Shown one piece after another: positions 16,101 through 26,803 of a stretch of DNA of 64,000 bases. A program made the translations under genes and the position numbers. Within the stretch, counting starts at the first letter, position 1. The number at the start of each line of letters is the position of its first letter. The notes beneath the pieces are model-generated. The model searched no databases. It saw nothing but the letters and a program-made list of their open reading frames with translations, and was not told where the DNA came from. The stretch is from Amyelois transitella (Eukaryota > Arthropoda > Insecta > Lepidoptera > Pyralidae), in contig NC_083505.1 in the NCBI RefSeq assembly GCF_032362555.1, positions 6,315,501-6,379,500 on the forward strand, read 5' to 3'.

Positions 16101-19100
16101 TAATCTCCCGCTCTCCGACCGGAGTTAACGAGACTAAAGATTAAGGAAAAAAAAATAATCTGCCGTTTTTTTTATATTTAATTTTTAATTAAATTTAAAA
16201 AGTGAAGTATTGCATGCGTTGTACACATGTGTAAGTGACAGAAAACTTGCCATGTCGTGATATAATCTTTGGCGTAATGGCGGCCGACTGTCGCACTATT
16301 TAACGACTTCTTTTTTCGGGATGATTTTGAAATGTTGTTTTTTATACTTTTGATCTCATGAGTCTCATGAATACGTTCAGTACCGGGGACTTAAACCTTT
16401 TTTGTGTAGTAAAAAGAAATATGTAATTGTACCTATATGTAATGTATATACAAACAGTGGGCATACTATAGGTGCTTAATTTTGTCGTATAGGTAGTAAT
16501 AAAGCAATATATTTTTCTAGAAATCCCATTAGGAGGAAGACCATTGCCATAAGTAGGTATATTATTTATAATTAATAATTTTCCACCGTCAAAGGCGAAA
16601 ACACAGGCAAAAGACTCGCTTTACAAACAATTTTTGTTGAAGAACCTAACAATCCAATAACTCCCCGTGAGTCACTGCAAATTTAGCATCTTGAGCTCCC
16701 CATTTATTATTTTCGCTTTCGTCCCGGTTGTATCTTCTCTGCAGAAGAGCCCGGGGTATGCCTTTGACCATGGATCCTAGATTGGGTAAGTCACGTTTTT
16801 ACACAAAGCGACTCCCATCCGACCTCCGCAGTTTTGCAGTTAAACCTAACCCGTATTGGATTACCACAATAATATAATATAATAATAAAATAATAATGAT
16901 ATATATATACACACATATATTACATAAATATATATATATATAAATATACAAACTCATATATAAATATCATAAACCATTTGCGTCATCACATCACAAGAAC
17001 ATTGGCAACCTGGCTTGAAGATGCATCAAATAGCACACAAACCAGGAAGCTAAACAAATAATCCATTTTACTTAATGCTAAAACAAACCCAAAGTGAAAC
17101 AAATAAAATAAATAAAAAAAAAAAAAAAACCCGTATTGGATCTATGGTAACACATCCAGTTGTCTGAATGTGCACGTTTCCTCGCCATATTTTTCCTTTA
17201 CTGTAAGAGCAATGTACATAACTTTGAAAATAGTCCTTTCTGCGCATCACTAATTTTAACCGGGCACCTTACAGAATCGACCACCGAGCTTCCCATCTAT
17301 TATATGACAATAATTTTCTTACGTGATTCTTGTGGAACACAGAAACATGGTAACTGTCGTTGAAAGACAATTTATCTCGGTTTTTTATGGGTATTCTGCA
17401 AGTTCCAAATATCTTTTTATATTGAGTCATATCCAATGGACTCTTACCCATCATTTCTGTAGGAATTTTTTCACTGAAATCAAAACAAGATAAAAATTTA
17501 AGTTTATACTTTCATTCTTTCGTACTTAGATCATTTATTTTATAAAAAATATTATCTTAGCCTAATACTTATATTAGGTACCATCAATAACACATCATAA
17601 GACAGGTGTGAAAATGTTAACTCTCATTATCTCCTTTCGGATTGTGGTTTATATTTTTAACTAAAATCTGGGTCAATAACCAAAAAACCATAGCAGAAAA
17701 AACCACACACACACACATACAACCACTTTCAACTCTCACAACTTTTTAACGGCAGACACACAGCACGGCAAACGTGAACGTTACTATTAAGTAAATAAAC
17801 AAGTCTTTAGTACAAAATGCATCAACAATGATGTACAACACGAACACTCCGAACAGCATGGCAACTACGCTCACGGAAAGAAGGCCCACTGGTAAATCGT
17901 TTAGTTAGTAGACGATAAAAAGAAATAAGTACTTTAGTTTATTTTCAACCGTTTGCCAACAGATTTTGAAAGATCTCATTCCATACGAAATTTCATTAAA
18001 ATCGGACAGCATTATCTTTCTGTCTGTTACGCTTTCCTAACGCATTTATTTTATAATAGTTGTTGCCCGCAACTTTGCGTGTTATTGGAAATACGAAGGT
18101 TAAGGTTATTAAATGTACTCATATTTCCGTACATATTACAGAGAAGCTGTTCCCTTTAGCTTCTACATCACATTATCCAGATCTTCAATTTTTTTATCAC
18201 TATAAGAAAGTGCTCATCAGGTTGAACAACTTTTGTTAAGACGTCATTTCGATATCCTACTAATATTATAAATGCGAAAGTTTGTGAGCATGTTTGGATG
18301 TCGGTATGGATGTTTGTTACTCTTTCACGCAAAAACTATTACGATGAAATTTGTATTTGGAAAATATACTCTATGAACCGATTACGATGAAATTTGGTAT
18401 GCAGGTAGCTGAAGACCCAACACAAATTTACATGAAAACCTTAATGATATCCTTACAAAAATATCAAACAATTTGGAAATAAACTAGGCAAAAACAAAAT
18501 TACTGATCTTCCGCCCATATCAAAAACCACCATTAAAAGTTGAAATTAACTTCAATGGAACGGACTTGGAGGTAAATCAATTTACTCTATTAGGCATAAA
18601 CATAGATATTCAAATAAATTGGAAATCACATATCCAGAATCTCTGCTCTAAGCTTTCTAAGTTCGCGTACGAGCTCTGTGAGGTAAAAAATCTACGGACG
18701 TCGAAACAGCAATCGTCACGTACTACGCGTACGCCTACTCATGGCTAAGCTACGGGACATTTTTGTGGGGCAACGGATCCGATTGGGACGGACTCTTTGT
18801 CCTTCAAAAAAGATTAATACGAATAATTGCCAATACCAAAGAGATAGTTGCAAACCCCATTTCATAAAATCTCTAAGCCACTATATAATATTTTAACATT
18901 ACCATGCATCTACATACTACAAATATGTAAATTAGTCCGGCAATTTCCAGAATTTTTCAAAAAAAGAAAAGATAAAGTATCTAAATATACATTCAGACAT
19001 CATAACAAGTTACAGCTGCCAACATCGCGGCTCCAGCTCCATTCTAATAGCCCTCTAGTTATGTCTACTAAGATTTACAACAAACTCCCAAATTCCATCA

Positions 19101-22100
19101 AAAATATAGAGAGTACAAAAGCATTTCTAAAGCAAGTTAAAGAACTATTGTCTAAAAAATGATACTACACAATAAATGAATATTTAGAAGACAAAATTAC
19201 ACTGTAATGGCAAAAAACATACTCCGAATTATGGATAGGTAAATAACAATTGACAATATTATAATTACCTAACTATTAATATAATTTAAAAAATATATGA
19301 CATAAGTAAATATATAGCCCTTCTCCCATTGCAGCGCCCGACAGGGTCCTTAATTGTTCCATTATTTTATAAACGATGACCTGACCTTTATTTTATAAAC
19401 CTAACCTGTATATTAAGGATGGAATAAATAAATTGAATTGAATTGACTCAGAATAAGATATAGGCTTTTATCGCGGAGTTCCCGCGGGATTGATTCCACG
19501 CGGACGAAGTCGCGGTCGGCCTCTAGTTTCCTATAGTTAAGCTGAGTTGTTATGGTTTGATATCAGCTGTTCCAGATTGCAAAATAAATTATACCCTATA
19601 TGTTGGCCAAGCATAAGAGCTATACAACAAAAAACGTTTCAAAACAAACAGACTTTTTATTCTAGGTATTTTAATTTTAAATTCATGCGCGGTTACTATT
19701 TCTTCATCGTAATAAATTACTTTTTTTGAAAATATACTCAATGTAAAGACAATTTTTTTTACTGTTTTATTATATGTATTGATAATTTTATAATAAGTGA
19801 CACATTAATAAGTACAAATAATAATATAGTAAATTAAGTACCTATGTTTGTACTTGAAAAAATATTGGCATAATTATAATTTTCCCCCCACCCCTTTATG
19901 GGACAAAATAGGGATCAGCTTTTATGCATCGAGATTGTCAGTGAATTTTTACGGCAAACGCAGTCGCGGGCAACAGCTACTTAAGAAATATAAATAACTA
20001 GCTGTGCCCGCGACTTCGTCCGCGTGGAATAAGTAGTTATTTTGGGCATCATATTTATTTCTCGGTCAGGCGGTCACGCGTATTAGAAAGAACGCTGGTT
20101 CGCCGTATTAAATGTTTCGCTGCAAATCGCTTATAACGGCTATATCTCAAAACCTATTCGTCTGATTTATATACTGTAAATGGCAATTTTAGTCTACATG
20201 AAAAGCCGAAAGTAATAAACATATTTATTTGGACAAGAATTAATACTGAATTAAAGAAAATTGGTTTCAAAATAACTTATGTTTATAATGAAAAAATAAT
20301 CTTAAAAATTGAACACAAAAGTGGTTATTGTAAGTAAACCTTTTTGTGGCAAAAAATGAGTACTTCACATCTTAAGTACATTGTTTTACTATATCTTTGT
20401 TGGTATGCGCAGCGTTGCGTGGAAAGCTCGCAGATGGCCAACTCATTCAACTTTCACCTGCATTGTTGACGTTTCCCGTAGGAAATCCGGGATAAAATGT
20501 AGCCTATAGCCTTCCTCAATAAATAGACTATCTAACAGTGAAAGAATTATTCAAATCGGTTCAGTAGTTTCTGAGATTAGCGCGTTTAAACAAACAAACA
20601 AAACAAACTCTTCAGCTTTATAATATTAGTATAGATAGTATAGATTGTTATCAAAGAATGGATAATAATACCTATCAATCAAGTCTTTATACTCAAGAAC
20701 AGCTAACAAAGTCTTTGCCGCATATTTCAACTGATCAGTTTGAGTAGTAAATTTACGAAATGGGAACACTAGACCAGGACTAGAGAATACCACAACCGGA
20801 TCTCTATACTCCAAGTAAGCTGTGTTCAGCCACCAATCCTCCAACCAATTCAGATGGTGCTCTGCCCGTTTTTCCAGTAAAGCCTGAAAAAAACATTAAA
20901 GTTAAAGCATTACATACAAAACAGACTATGAGTGACATTGAGGGCTTAAGCGTTTTAATCCACATTTAAAATGTTTAATGTGGATGCACAGTGTACGATG
21001 GAAAAGCTTATGGCGTTTTATGTGGATTAAAACGCTTAAGCAAAATCTAATTCTGATCAATACTATAATGTTATTTTATGCGTAAAACCTAATGTAATTA
21101 AATAGGTGAATTTTGAGCATTATTTCGGCACAAAGACATTAGTCAGTAATAATGACTTAACTTGGATTAATATCCAAGTTCTTTCATCATCAAGATCTCC
21201 GGATTTATGGATTCTGAAACATTGTGAAATAAAATAAGTAATGGTGCCGTGTGGTTCCCGGCACCATTACAAAAAGAATAGGACCACACCATCTCTTTCC
21301 CACGGATGTCGTAAAAGCCGACTAAGTGGCGGCTAACTACCTAAATGGCGGCGATGGTGTCCGCACCCCGCAAAGCCGCTTTGCGACGATGAATGTAAGA
21401 GGAGTGAATGATAAGATTGAGGAAGTATGCCAGATGATGGATGAAAGAAGTTTGGATGTGTTGTGCGTGAATGAAACAAAGCGGAAAGGATGCGACGCGA
21501 CGCAGCACGGCCGGCACGGCTTATTGGTCTGGAATTTCCAGTACGAGCCGAGGCTGTCAAGGGGTCGGTCTAATTCTTTCTGCACGAATGGCTGAATGTG
21601 TGAATGAGTATGAGTGTGTCAGCCCTCGCCTGCTATGGATTAGGCTGAAAATTGGAATCACTCGGATCTTCGTTCAAGGTGTTTATGCACCGTGGGATGT
21701 GGGTTCGCAACAATTAGTGGGGGTACAACAACAGAAAAAAGCGAAAACGAGGAGTTCTGGAATAGTGTAAGAGAAGTATTGAAAGTTACCAAGCCAAATG
21801 AGAAGATTATTATGCTAGGTGATCTTAATGGATGGGTGGGTGTAAAGCGTGATGGATATGAAAAGGTGCTTGGTGCGTTTGGTGACGAAAAGGTGAATGA
21901 TAATGGAAGAAGTGTATTAGAAATTTGTCTAGAGTGGGATCTTTTTGTGTCGAACTCAATGTTTCGACATAAAGAGATCCACACCTACACAAGAGTGGAA
22001 GGTATTTTAAAAAGTATGATAGACTGTGTGATTGTAGATGAAAGATTGAAGAACAAAGTGCTGGATACCCGTGCATATCGCGGTGCTGGCATTGACTTGG

Positions 22101-25100
22101 ACCATTTACTGGTGATATCCCGGATAAGGGGTATCTTCAATCGCTGGCGGCACAGGGTTAGGAAGCAAACTAGCGCTTTAGAAAGAGTGAAAGTAGAAAA
22201 TTTGCAAGATATGGAATGTGCGTAAGAAATATATTAATACACTGAAGGATATTGAAGATGGATGGAAGGAATTTAAAGCAAGAATTGTGAAAGTAAGTGT
22301 GTGGTGTAAGCAAAAGCTAACTTAAGAATGCAAAAAGTTATGGATGAAGATGTGAATGAAGCACGTAAGGAATATAAAAAAATGAAAGATTAGGTTAAGA
22401 ATCTGAAAATGTTCTGGAAATCCGTAAGGTCAGCCCGAGGAAAAACTATAATCAGAGAGCTGACTAAGATTAGATGCCAGGATGGTAGCGTTGTGAAAGG
22501 AGAATGTGTGCTAAAGATTTGGAAGGACTACATACATACATACACATGGTCACGTCTATATCCCTTGCGGGGTAGACAGAGCCAACAGTCTTGAAAAGAC
22601 TGAATGGCCACGTCCAGCTATTTGGCTTTATGATAGAATTGAGATTCAAATAGTGACAGGTTGCTAACCCATCGCCTAAAAAAAGAATCCCAAGTTTGTA
22701 AGCCTATCCCTAATCGCCTTTTACGACATCCATGGGAAAGAGATGGAGTGGTCCTATTCTTTTTTGTATTGGTGCCGGGAACCACATGGAAGGACTATTT
22801 TTAAAGTTTATTTGAAAAAAAGGAAGGAAATAATTAAAGATTTCTGCTATAGCGAAGAAAAAGAGAATGAGATGGAAGGCGAAATTAAAATGTTCGAAAT
22901 TGTGGAAGCACTTAAGAGTATGAAAGCGGGTAAGGCTGCTGGGTATGATAGTGTCGGTCGAGATGCTGCTGCGAGAGCAGGAAAAGGCGTAGTAGCTAGA
23001 CAGTTGTACTGCCTTTTCTATTTGTGTTAGAGAAGCGGCCGAGTACGAAAAAATTGGTGTAGGGCTGTTATCGTGCCACTTTACAAAGGAAAAGGGTCAC
23101 AGCTGGACTGCAAAAATTATCGTGGTAAGCCTGCTTAGCGTCGTCGGCAAATTGTATGCTAAGGTATTGATTAATAGAGTCAGGAATGAAACTGATGACA
23201 AAATATGGGATGCTCAAGCGGGATTTCGAAAGGGAATGCGATGTACTGATCAGATCTTTTCATTGCGGTGCATAGCCGAAAAGTTTTTGGCCAAGAGTCA
23301 AAAAGTCTATTGCACATTCGTAGATCTGGAAAAGGCCTATGACAGAGTGGATAGGAATGAATTGTGGTCAGCACTTTCTATGCATGGGGTGAGCAGTCTC
23401 TTAATACGAGCACTGAAATCCTTATATGAGGATGCGAGTGCTTGTGTCAGGATAAACGGAGCGCACACTGAGTGGTTTAAGATTGAGAAAGGCGTTAGGC
23501 AAGGATGTGCTGTTCAACCTATTTATGGATAGTTGTTTGACAGATTTGAAAGAGTCTGAAAGTGGATTAAGGATGAATGAGTTACTCGTCAAATGTCTGC
23601 TCTATGCCGACGATCAGGTTATACTGGCGTCATCAGCGGAAGACTTACAGGAGATGGTAAACTGTATGCATGAAGCTTTAAAAGAGAAAGGAATGAAAAT
23701 TGAACGTAAGTAAAACCAAAACACTGGTTTTTGAAATGGAGAAAGAAATGACAGCATGTAATATTTTGATTGGAGGAGAAAAAGTTGAGCAAGTGAAAGA
23801 GTTTGTACATCTAGGATCAAAGTTTACATCAGATGGCAAGTGTGATAGTGATATTGAAAGGAGAGTGAACGCCGGGAACATGGTGAATGGAACTTTGCAT
23901 GCCTTTATGAGCAGTCAGAAACTATCCAAAAAGGCTCGACTGGCTGTGCATAGGGGCGTGTTGGTCCCGACATTAATGTATGGGAGTGAAAGTTGGGTAT
24001 GGCAAAAGAAGCACGAAAGCAGAATAAATGCAGTGGAAATGAGAGCGTTAAGGAGTATGATGGGTGTGAAATTGAGTGACCGGATAAGGAACAGCGTGAT
24101 AAGGGAATGTTGTGATGTGAAAGAAGATGTAGTTACAGGAATAGAAAGGGGTATGTTAAGATGGTTTGGTCATGTGGAGAGGAAGAATGAAAGCAGGTTG
24201 ACTAAGCAGATATACAAGGAGAGTGTGGAGGGAAAGTTCAGAGTGGGAAGAACTAGACGAACGTATCTTGATCAAATTAAGGACGTCTTGGTAAAGGGTC
24301 AGGTCAAAAGTACCCGAAACCGCCGAGCTTGCATGAAGAGAGTTATGTATGTAGTTATGAGAATGTGGATGAAGCGAAGGAAGTATGCAGAGATCGTGGC
24401 AAGTGGATAGAGGTAGTCTCTGCCTACCCCTCCGGGAAAGAGGCGTGATTTTATGTAAGTATTATGTATATATGTGAAATAAAATACGCGCTCGGAATTA
24501 TTTTAAGTAGGTAGGTACTGTTGACCGCGGCTAGGAGCGTCAGTGTTCGAATGAATACAATGCAGTGTCAGAGGTAAATAGGTATGCGAACAGTGCGTGT
24601 ATCCGACTATTTTCTGAGTTATGAACCTACTTATATTTTAGTTTTAGTGTTAGCAGATGCTTTTACGGTGATTTTGATGAGTGATGTTTTTAATTTGATT
24701 GGTTTAATTATTTTACTAACTAAGGAACTAAGAAGGATATTAAATGGGTATGATTCTTCTATCCAGAAAGAAATGTATGTTCCCGCGGGATTGTCTATGA
24801 ACAACACTGTGCTGAGCAAAACCGCAGGCAAAGCTTTTTAATTTTAAATATCGTAATTTTGCAAGTTTGTTCCTGAGATAGTGTAGTGAACACTTAAGTA
24901 TAGGATTTTTAGAAATTCCCACAGGAGCGGAAAAACGGTTCAATGTGCGTACGAATTCGCCAACAAAAGTTATCCAAAGCATGCCAAAAGCCTTGAGGAG
25001 TACTAAGTTGAACATGCTAGGAGGAAAATAATCAAATACCTTATACCTTTCCTCCAGGAAAAAATCTGGTTAGGTAAAATTTGCGTTAAACAACAATATG

Positions 25101-26803
25101 TCTGTGAGCAAAGCCATAGGCAACAACTAATAATAACATAAATCGATTGTTTTTTAAAACACTTTATTAAAATTACATAACAAAATATTCTCTTACTTGT
25201 AATTTTGGTCCCACACCATCTTCAGAACCAAAAGCTTTTACAAGATTTTCAGTAACTACAAATTCTTGGTCAGTTAAATGAGGCTTAATTGATTTCAAAT
25301 ATTTTTGAAGAGTATCCCTTAGATTTGGTACAGGTAACCTTGGCAAATCCTGTTTAGGAGCTTTAATTGACGCATAGTTGCAGGTCAGATGCAACTTACC
25401 AACATATGGCTCTAAAAATATGTTCTTGGGTCCACCCTAGAAATTTACAAAATTTGAGTAAGTTAACAGGCATTCAACTTTATCTTTAATATACATTAAA
25501 TTCTCAAAATTTAATATTTAACAAGATAATAAGTAATACATACCACTGTTTTAATTATTCCCCGCAACATATTCTGTAAACATTAATGTCATTATACATA
25601 TCTACACAAACTCTTGTTAAAAAAAATGTTTAAAAACTAAAACCAGACCACTAAAAGGCACTAAAAAGTATGAAGCAAGAAAGTAGTCTCCATAGCAATT
25701 ATTATGTAAAAACAATAAAAACATTACCAAAGTATCAACTGAACAACTGACTTACGTGTATCATGTTTTAACGTGTCATATTGAAAGAGATGTATCTATT
25801 TAAAGGATTGCCCCAAGATAATAAAATACTATTGTTCGAGCATGCAAAGTTAAAGTCTAGTTCTTTCAGCATTTTGTTGTTATTGCATACCCATAGCATT
25901 GAATTATACCTTTATTATGTACATACACACATACTTATAATCACGTCCATATTCCTTGCGGGCTAGACAGCCAACAGTCTTAAAAAGACTGATAGGCCAT
26001 GTTTAGCTGTATGGCTTTATGATAGAAATTACAAATATTAATATTAAATTACCAAATAAAAATAATAACAGACTACATCCCAGCACTTGTAACTATCTCT
26101 GCTTACTCTTCATGCAAGCAGGCAGGTAAACAAGTATCAAGCTTGTACCTACTCTTAGCCAGTAATGCTTAGTCAGTCTAACTTGCAAATTCACTATAAT
26201 ACATACATACTAACATACCTCATAGTTACTTAATTATTTGAAGTTAGATATTTTGTATTACACACTAGTAATCTAGATAGTTTTTGTAGAACATTGTATA
26301 CATATAATCAATCTGTGACCAGCACACACTGGAATTGGTTCTCAGAAGATTTTTTTCTTTCAAATTACTTTATATTATATTGATTAACCTGTCTAAACGA
26401 AAGAAGAAGATGTAAAACTAGTGAACCAATTTCAAAAGAAGTTTTGCAATTGGTTCACTAGTTTTTGAGTTTATTTGTTCCAAACATACAAGACCACAAA
26501 TATTTTCTCTTCATTATTAGTGTGGATAGGCAAATGTTTACATATCTAACAGCTAAACTACAGAACTGATTTTGTATACACCAATATCATAAATGTCGAG
26601 TGAGTGGGTATGTACCAAACTTATGAGGTAGGTTCTTCTTGACATACAATTTATGTAAGTAGGTACATGAGTATATTTAAAAAAAATGTTTGCAAGTCCA
26701 TATTTCTTCAAACAGTCAAAAAGCATTGATTATTTAAAGAACCAAGATTTTGTAAACTTACATCTTTATCAGTGGACTTTGAAACCTCGTTATTGAAAGA
26801 CAT
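10118..26803 (-). CDS. CRAT: Carnitine O-acetyltransferase, dual-targeting signals (13 coding exons)
   Basis: Coding exons, in transcript order on the minus strand: 26803-26762, 25573-25544, 25436-25197, 20883-20672, 17473-17323, 15953-15779, 14390-14203, 13087-12987, 12905-12786, 12176-12054, 11928-11730, 11440-11303, 10333-10118. All have GT-AG junctions and compatible phases, giving 644 aa. The enzyme transfers acetyl groups between CoA and carnitine in mitochondria and peroxisomes. Visible features are the N-terminal choline/carnitine acyltransferase motif LPRLPVPNL, catalytic His361 in LTYEHSPAEG, GGRTETIRS (480-488), STS (570-572), and Met in GFMCYGP, the position that favours short acyl chains in CRAT. 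The protein ends SKL (642-644), a PTS1. The ATG at 26803 has an in-frame TAA two codons upstream. A second in-frame ATG at 25570 starts MLRGIIKTV, a mitochondrial-presequence-like end. The introns are packed with transposons. CROT is the main alternative and is less likely. Confidence 0.93.
10803..10915 (-). mobile_element. RTE-derived short element, 3' fragment
   Basis: On the minus strand this ends with the diagnostic family tail: CTGTCTACCCCGC, then an AGACGTGA-type word and TATGTATG repeats. It matches the 3' half of the complete copies at 27502-27758 and 53252-53489. It lies in an intron of the acetyltransferase gene. Confidence 0.7.
11538..11700 (-). mobile_element. Helitron-like 3'-end fragment
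   Basis: ACTAGCCCGCGACTTCGTTCG at the left end is the reverse complement of the CGAAGTCGCGGGC...CTAGT terminus seen in several other elements here. The fragment sits in the acetyltransferase intron between exons 11730-11928 and 11303-11440. Confidence 0.5.
12210..12427 (-). mobile_element. RTE-derived short element, near-complete diverged copy
   Basis: Carries all landmarks in reverse order: the ATCACGTCTATATCCC tail, GTGACAGGTTGCTAGC, the CGCCTTTTACGGCATC block, ATGGGAAAGAGATGGAG and the final GGTGCCAGGAATCACACGGCA. It is intronic within the acetyltransferase gene and more diverged than the 27.5-kb copy. Confidence 0.8.
13189..13816 (+). mobile_element. Tigger/pogo-like element, internally deleted
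   Basis: The ends are imperfect inverted repeats around AACCCGTTTAATACGA on the left and TCTTAAACGGGTTTTACTG on the right, flanked by TA dinucleotides (13187-13188 and 13817-13818). A plus-strand frame inside reads ETIQNCFKTADF and continues about 60 residues to a stop near 13584. ETIxNCFKKAGF-type sequence is typical near the C-terminus of Tigger/pogo transposases. The catalytic domain is missing. It sits in an intron of the acetyltransferase gene. Confidence 0.75.
14446..14532 (-). mobile_element. RTE-derived short element, 5'-end fragment
   Basis: A short diverged match to the 5' terminus of the family: CGCCTCTTA, a degenerate AGAATAGGAC word, and GGAACCACACGACA at the right end. Only about 85 bases survive. 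Confidence 0.45.
14752..14985 (+). repeat. Dispersed repeat, reference copy
   Basis: Landmarks in order are TAGTCCCGGTTGCATCC, GAGGAGCCCATGG, TTTGATCATGGATCCTGGAT, GCGAAGCGACTCCCGTCTG, GTATTGGATCGATCATGG and a TTTCCTCATGATGTTTTCCC end. A related copy lies at 16719-17215, interrupted, and others at 8456-8640 (reversed) and about 47370-47480 (partial). The copies share order and orientation, so this is a defined mobile-element family of unknown class. Confidence 0.65.
16719..17215 (+). repeat. Second copy of the 14.7-kb repeat, split by an insertion
   Basis: Left part 16719-16861 and right part 17128-17215 together reproduce the landmarks of 14752-14985. They are interrupted precisely inside ACCCGTATTGGAT, which is duplicated on both sides of the intervening sequence. 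Confidence 0.7.
16862..17127 (+). mobile_element. Poly(A)-tailed retro-insertion with 14-bp target duplication
   Basis: The insert is flanked by the direct repeat AACCCGTATTGGAT at 16848-16861 and 17128-17141. It ends in AATAAAATAAATAAA followed by an A-run, so it was made by target-primed reverse transcription. The first 110 bases are almost pure A/T with TATA repeats. The middle (16980-17080) is a more complex sequence I do not recognise. The source could be a LINE tail or a cellular transcript. Confidence 0.75.
18255..19526 (+). mobile_element. Helitron-like element (Lep1-type), interrupted
   Basis: Starts TCCTACTAATATTATAAATG and ends with CGCGGACGAAGTCGCG...CCTCTAGT. The CTAG terminus lies at 19523-19526. 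The same left and right halves occur uninterrupted at 39598-39795 and 62172-62383. A CR1-type LINE (18419 to about 19446) separates the halves. The name Lep1 is recalled from lepidopteran literature; Helitron structure is inferred from the CTAG end and lack of TIRs. Confidence 0.65.
18419..19446 (+). pseudogene. CR1-clade LINE, 3' part of reverse transcriptase, broken
   Basis: Translated fragments in consecutive frames read FTLLGINIDIQINWKSHI, WDGLFVLQKRLIRII, ILTLPCIYILQICKLV and YNKLPNSIKNIESTKAFLKQ. These are typical of the C-terminal part of CR1/Jockey-superfamily polymerases. At least two frame disruptions fall near 18660-18850. The element ends in AATTGAATTGAATTGA, the short tandem tail expected of CR1-like LINEs. 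It is 5'-truncated and nested in a Helitron-like repeat. Confidence 0.8.
19998..20636 (-). mobile_element. Helitron-like element, reverse orientation
   Basis: Begins ACTAGCTGTGCCCGCGACTTC (CTAG at 19998-20001) and ends in TAATATTAGTATAGATA, the mirror image of the ends at 36171-36402. Its right end lies about 36 bases from the donor of acetyltransferase exon 20672-20883, so intron sequence next to this exon is almost entirely mobile DNA. Confidence 0.65.
20944..21041. repeat. 22-bp perfect inverted repeat pair
   Basis: Arms 20944-20965 and 21020-21041 are exact reverse complements, beginning GCTTAAGCGTTTTAATCC. The 54-base interior repeats the TTAATGTGGA word. It may be a miniature TIR element. 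It is intronic in the acetyltransferase gene. Confidence 0.8.
21239..24472 (+). mobile_element. RTE-type LINE, near full length, inactivated
   Basis: Bounded by the direct repeat TGTGAAATAAAATA (about 21225-21238 and 24473-24486). It begins with the GTGCCGTGTGGTTCCCGGCACC leader and ends GAGGCGTGATTTTATG. Reading frames in order encode an apurinic endonuclease (FATMNVRGVNDK, then DVLCVNETKRKG), GKAAGYDSV, the GFRKGMRCTDQIF and FVDLEKAYDRVDR reverse-transcriptase blocks, GVRQGCAV, YADDQVILASS and the SKTKTLVFE to GYGSESW-like C-terminal region. Frame changes near 21560, 21690, 22225, 23515 and 23690 and an internal insertion make it non-functional. Other RTE clades are possible. Confidence 0.85.
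22531..22786 (-). mobile_element. RTE-derived short element inserted in its own parent LINE
   Basis: A full-length copy in reverse orientation inside the RTE at 21239-24472. It is flanked by the 11-bp direct repeat TGGAAGGACTA at 22520-22530 and 22787-22797. Its ends are the GTGCCGGGAACCACA terminus and the CATACATACATAC tail. It splits the parental region between endonuclease and reverse transcriptase. Confidence 0.85.
25921..26030 (-). mobile_element. RTE-derived short element, 3' fragment
   Basis: Matches the tail half of the family: ATAATCACGTCCATATTCC, GCCAACAGTCTT and AGACTGATAGGCCATG. It lies in the first acetyltransferase intron. Confidence 0.7.
26415..26466. repeat. Hairpin with 18-bp perfect stem, first acetyltransferase intron
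   Basis: Arms 26415-26432 and 26449-26466 are exact reverse complements (AAAACTAGTGAACCAATT). The 16-base loop can add a further five pairs (CAAAA with TTTTG) after one mismatch. Confidence 0.75.
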
